Assembly (NCBI GenBank): GCA_013397075.1
Contig: VWZS01008894.1
Coordinates: 62,001-126,000 of the forward strand
Length of the DNA: 64,000 nt
DNA from: Rhabdornis inornatus
Taxonomy: Eukaryota; Chordata; Aves; Passeriformes; Rhabdornithidae
Direction: 5' to 3'
Made by a program: the position numbers and the translations under genes. Under the pieces are notes generated by a model, which saw nothing but the letters and a program-made list of their open reading frames with translations, was not told the origin of the DNA and searched no databases. Of the stretch, positions 62,381 through 64,000 are shown piece after piece; the first letter of the stretch is position 1, and each line of letters opens with the position of its first letter.

Positions 62381-64000
62381 AGTGAGATCTTCACTTTCTA
62401 GGAAACATAATAAGCACCATAATTTTACAGCCGAGATTTCAAAGAAAACACTCTCAACATTACAGAAAGACTCTAAACTGAAAAACCCCTATTTTTTTTT
62501 CTCTGTTGATAGACACTCAAATGCATTAGTTATTATTGAGCACTTTGTAACTGTATTTGCATTACGTATTCAATTTGATTTTTAAAAATGAGAATGCTTC
62601 AGCACATTTACCATATGTTACTTAAGAAAACATTATCTATGGTTTGAAATAATAGAGAAGACATATAATTTGCCAGTGTATTCTGCATTTTTCTGAAAGC
62701 CTATAAAATAAAACCTTTCCAATCAGAGATGAAAAGGAGAACGAAATTCTACTCATGATCGTAAGAAAAAGAAAGGAAATTTCAATTTTAAAAGAAACCA
62801 CTCCACAATCATAGTTTATCTGTTTACTTAAATGTTAATATTATGATTCTCTAAATGTGCCAAATATATAGGAAAATGTGAATTGTTACTATTCATATAT
62901 TTCTACTGTGTATCCATTGATAAAATATATATATAGTTTTATGTACAAGCACATCACTGAATGTTAAAAATAAACAAAACTATTGTTTAAATTCTGAGTT
63001 TGGGTCATGGTATTGAAGGTTACACTGACGTAGTGTTTGTTAGTGTATTTCCCACATTTAAATATAAATTTATTTTTAATCTTTTTTTTTTCCACACAGA
63101 CAAATTTTATCACATTGATATCAAGAAATATGCAATTATGGCTCAAAACATATGTAATTTAGTTTTAAGATTGACCATGGTCAAAAGGATCCTAAACATT
63201 TCCTGAACAGTAATTTAGGGTGCAGTTCATATTGTAGTTACTGCTGTTCAATGCTGTGTTCCCTGCAGTTTTCCACTGGCATATTCTTTCTGTGTAATAT
63301 TTGGGTTTTGGCAGATCACTATAACATAATATGGACACAGGATAATGTCACCTTATTGCCTAGTGACACATGAACTCATGGCATTGTATGACATGCAGGA
63401 GGGAGGCCCAGACTGTGGAATCTAATGATGGACAGAATTAAATCAGAATTAAATGCTTCTTCCACTTAGACACTGTAAGTACCATTTCCTAGTTAAGATT
63501 TATATGTTGGTGTATAAATACATATACATATGCATATATATATGTAGGCAAACAGTTCTTCTTCATAAGCAGGTCTTGGATTAAATGAAATACAAGAACC
63601 TAGGTCTGAAATACTTCAAAGTTTGAACAAACCTCAGACTTTGATTTTGGCTGTGAGTCTTGCCTTCAGTGTAGAATCAGTGATGGTGAATCCATCGCTT
63701 GCTGTTCACACCTGCAGGAGACCCCTTGCTTGTTTATTTAGTCTCACTCCCCAAACATAAGGCACCTGCTTGTTTGCCATAAAGGTGAATACTGTCAAAT
63801 GATTACTGACCTGGATGCTTAATAACCTATTTCTGCATCCTTGCTATTAACTAATAACTGCAAGAAATGTTTCTGGCCTACAAAACATTGCTTATTATTT
63901 AGGTGGCCTGAATGTATCATGCTTATAAAGCTTAGTTTCATTGGTTTTTGTTGTGATCCTACATTACTTATAGACACAGATGTAGAGAATCTCCTCTGAA
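62381..64000. other. Non-coding unique DNA to the window end
   Basis: AT-rich with small (TA)n-type tracts at about 62924-62935 and 63511-63546 and a T run at about 63081-63090. No gene or dispersed repeat was recognised. Confidence 0.55.

Noticed and set aside
1..64000. CRISPR arrays, operons, tRNA or rRNA genes
   Set aside because: No regularly spaced repeats with unique spacers, no tRNA-like cloverleaf blocks and no rRNA sequence were noticed; composition and repeats are those of a bird nuclear genome.

Overview
This window looks like an intergenic or deep-intronic stretch of a bird nuclear chromosome. The evidence is AT-rich, non-coding DNA with no long open frame. It also carries interspersed repeats of avian type: several 3' ends of CR1 LINEs with the familiar avian tail (block TTGGACTTGATGATCTCAAA on + and its reverse form ATAGAATCACAGAATCG), and LTR fragments of endogenous-retrovirus families that I recognise from bird genomes, particularly Neoaves and songbirds. 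No prokaryotic operon, CRISPR array, rRNA or tRNA was seen. The longest open frame is about 140 codons, and all open frames are explained by chance, repeats or low complexity.

Layout. 1-4.4 kb: AT-rich unique DNA with one CR1 tail; the first kilobase might be the 3'UTR of a minus-strand gene. 4.4-5.5 kb: the largest repeat, a minus-strand CR1 that keeps part of its reverse transcriptase but has lost the catalytic-DD part. 7.2-8.1 kb: a GC-richer block, probably LTR-derived. 14.9-15.25 kb: an LTR-like segment with TATA and poly(A) signals. 16.46-16.87 kb: a very old L3/CR1-like reverse-transcriptase remnant on the + strand. 23.5 and 27.8 kb: CR1 tails. 28.3-28.9 kb: an ERV LTR fragment followed directly by a stop-riddled fragment resembling the kinesin CENP-E just after its motor domain. 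30-44 kb: mostly unique DNA with microsatellites and some segments that read like candidate conserved non-coding elements. 43.8-44.1 kb: two CR1 fragments in opposite orientation. 46.8 kb: an ERVL-associated fragment. 58.4 kb: a long GAA/AAG repeat. 62.1 kb: a second LTR of the same superfamily as the one at 28.3 kb.

No intact protein-coding gene can be supported, so there is no gene network to describe. The content is decayed transposable elements, one probable retropseudogene fragment, simple repeats and possible regulatory DNA. I found no convincing undescribed biological system. The most informative observations are the CENP-E-like pseudogene fragment, the ancient LINE remnant and the GAA tract. 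All family names come from recognition by eye and recall; no database search was possible.
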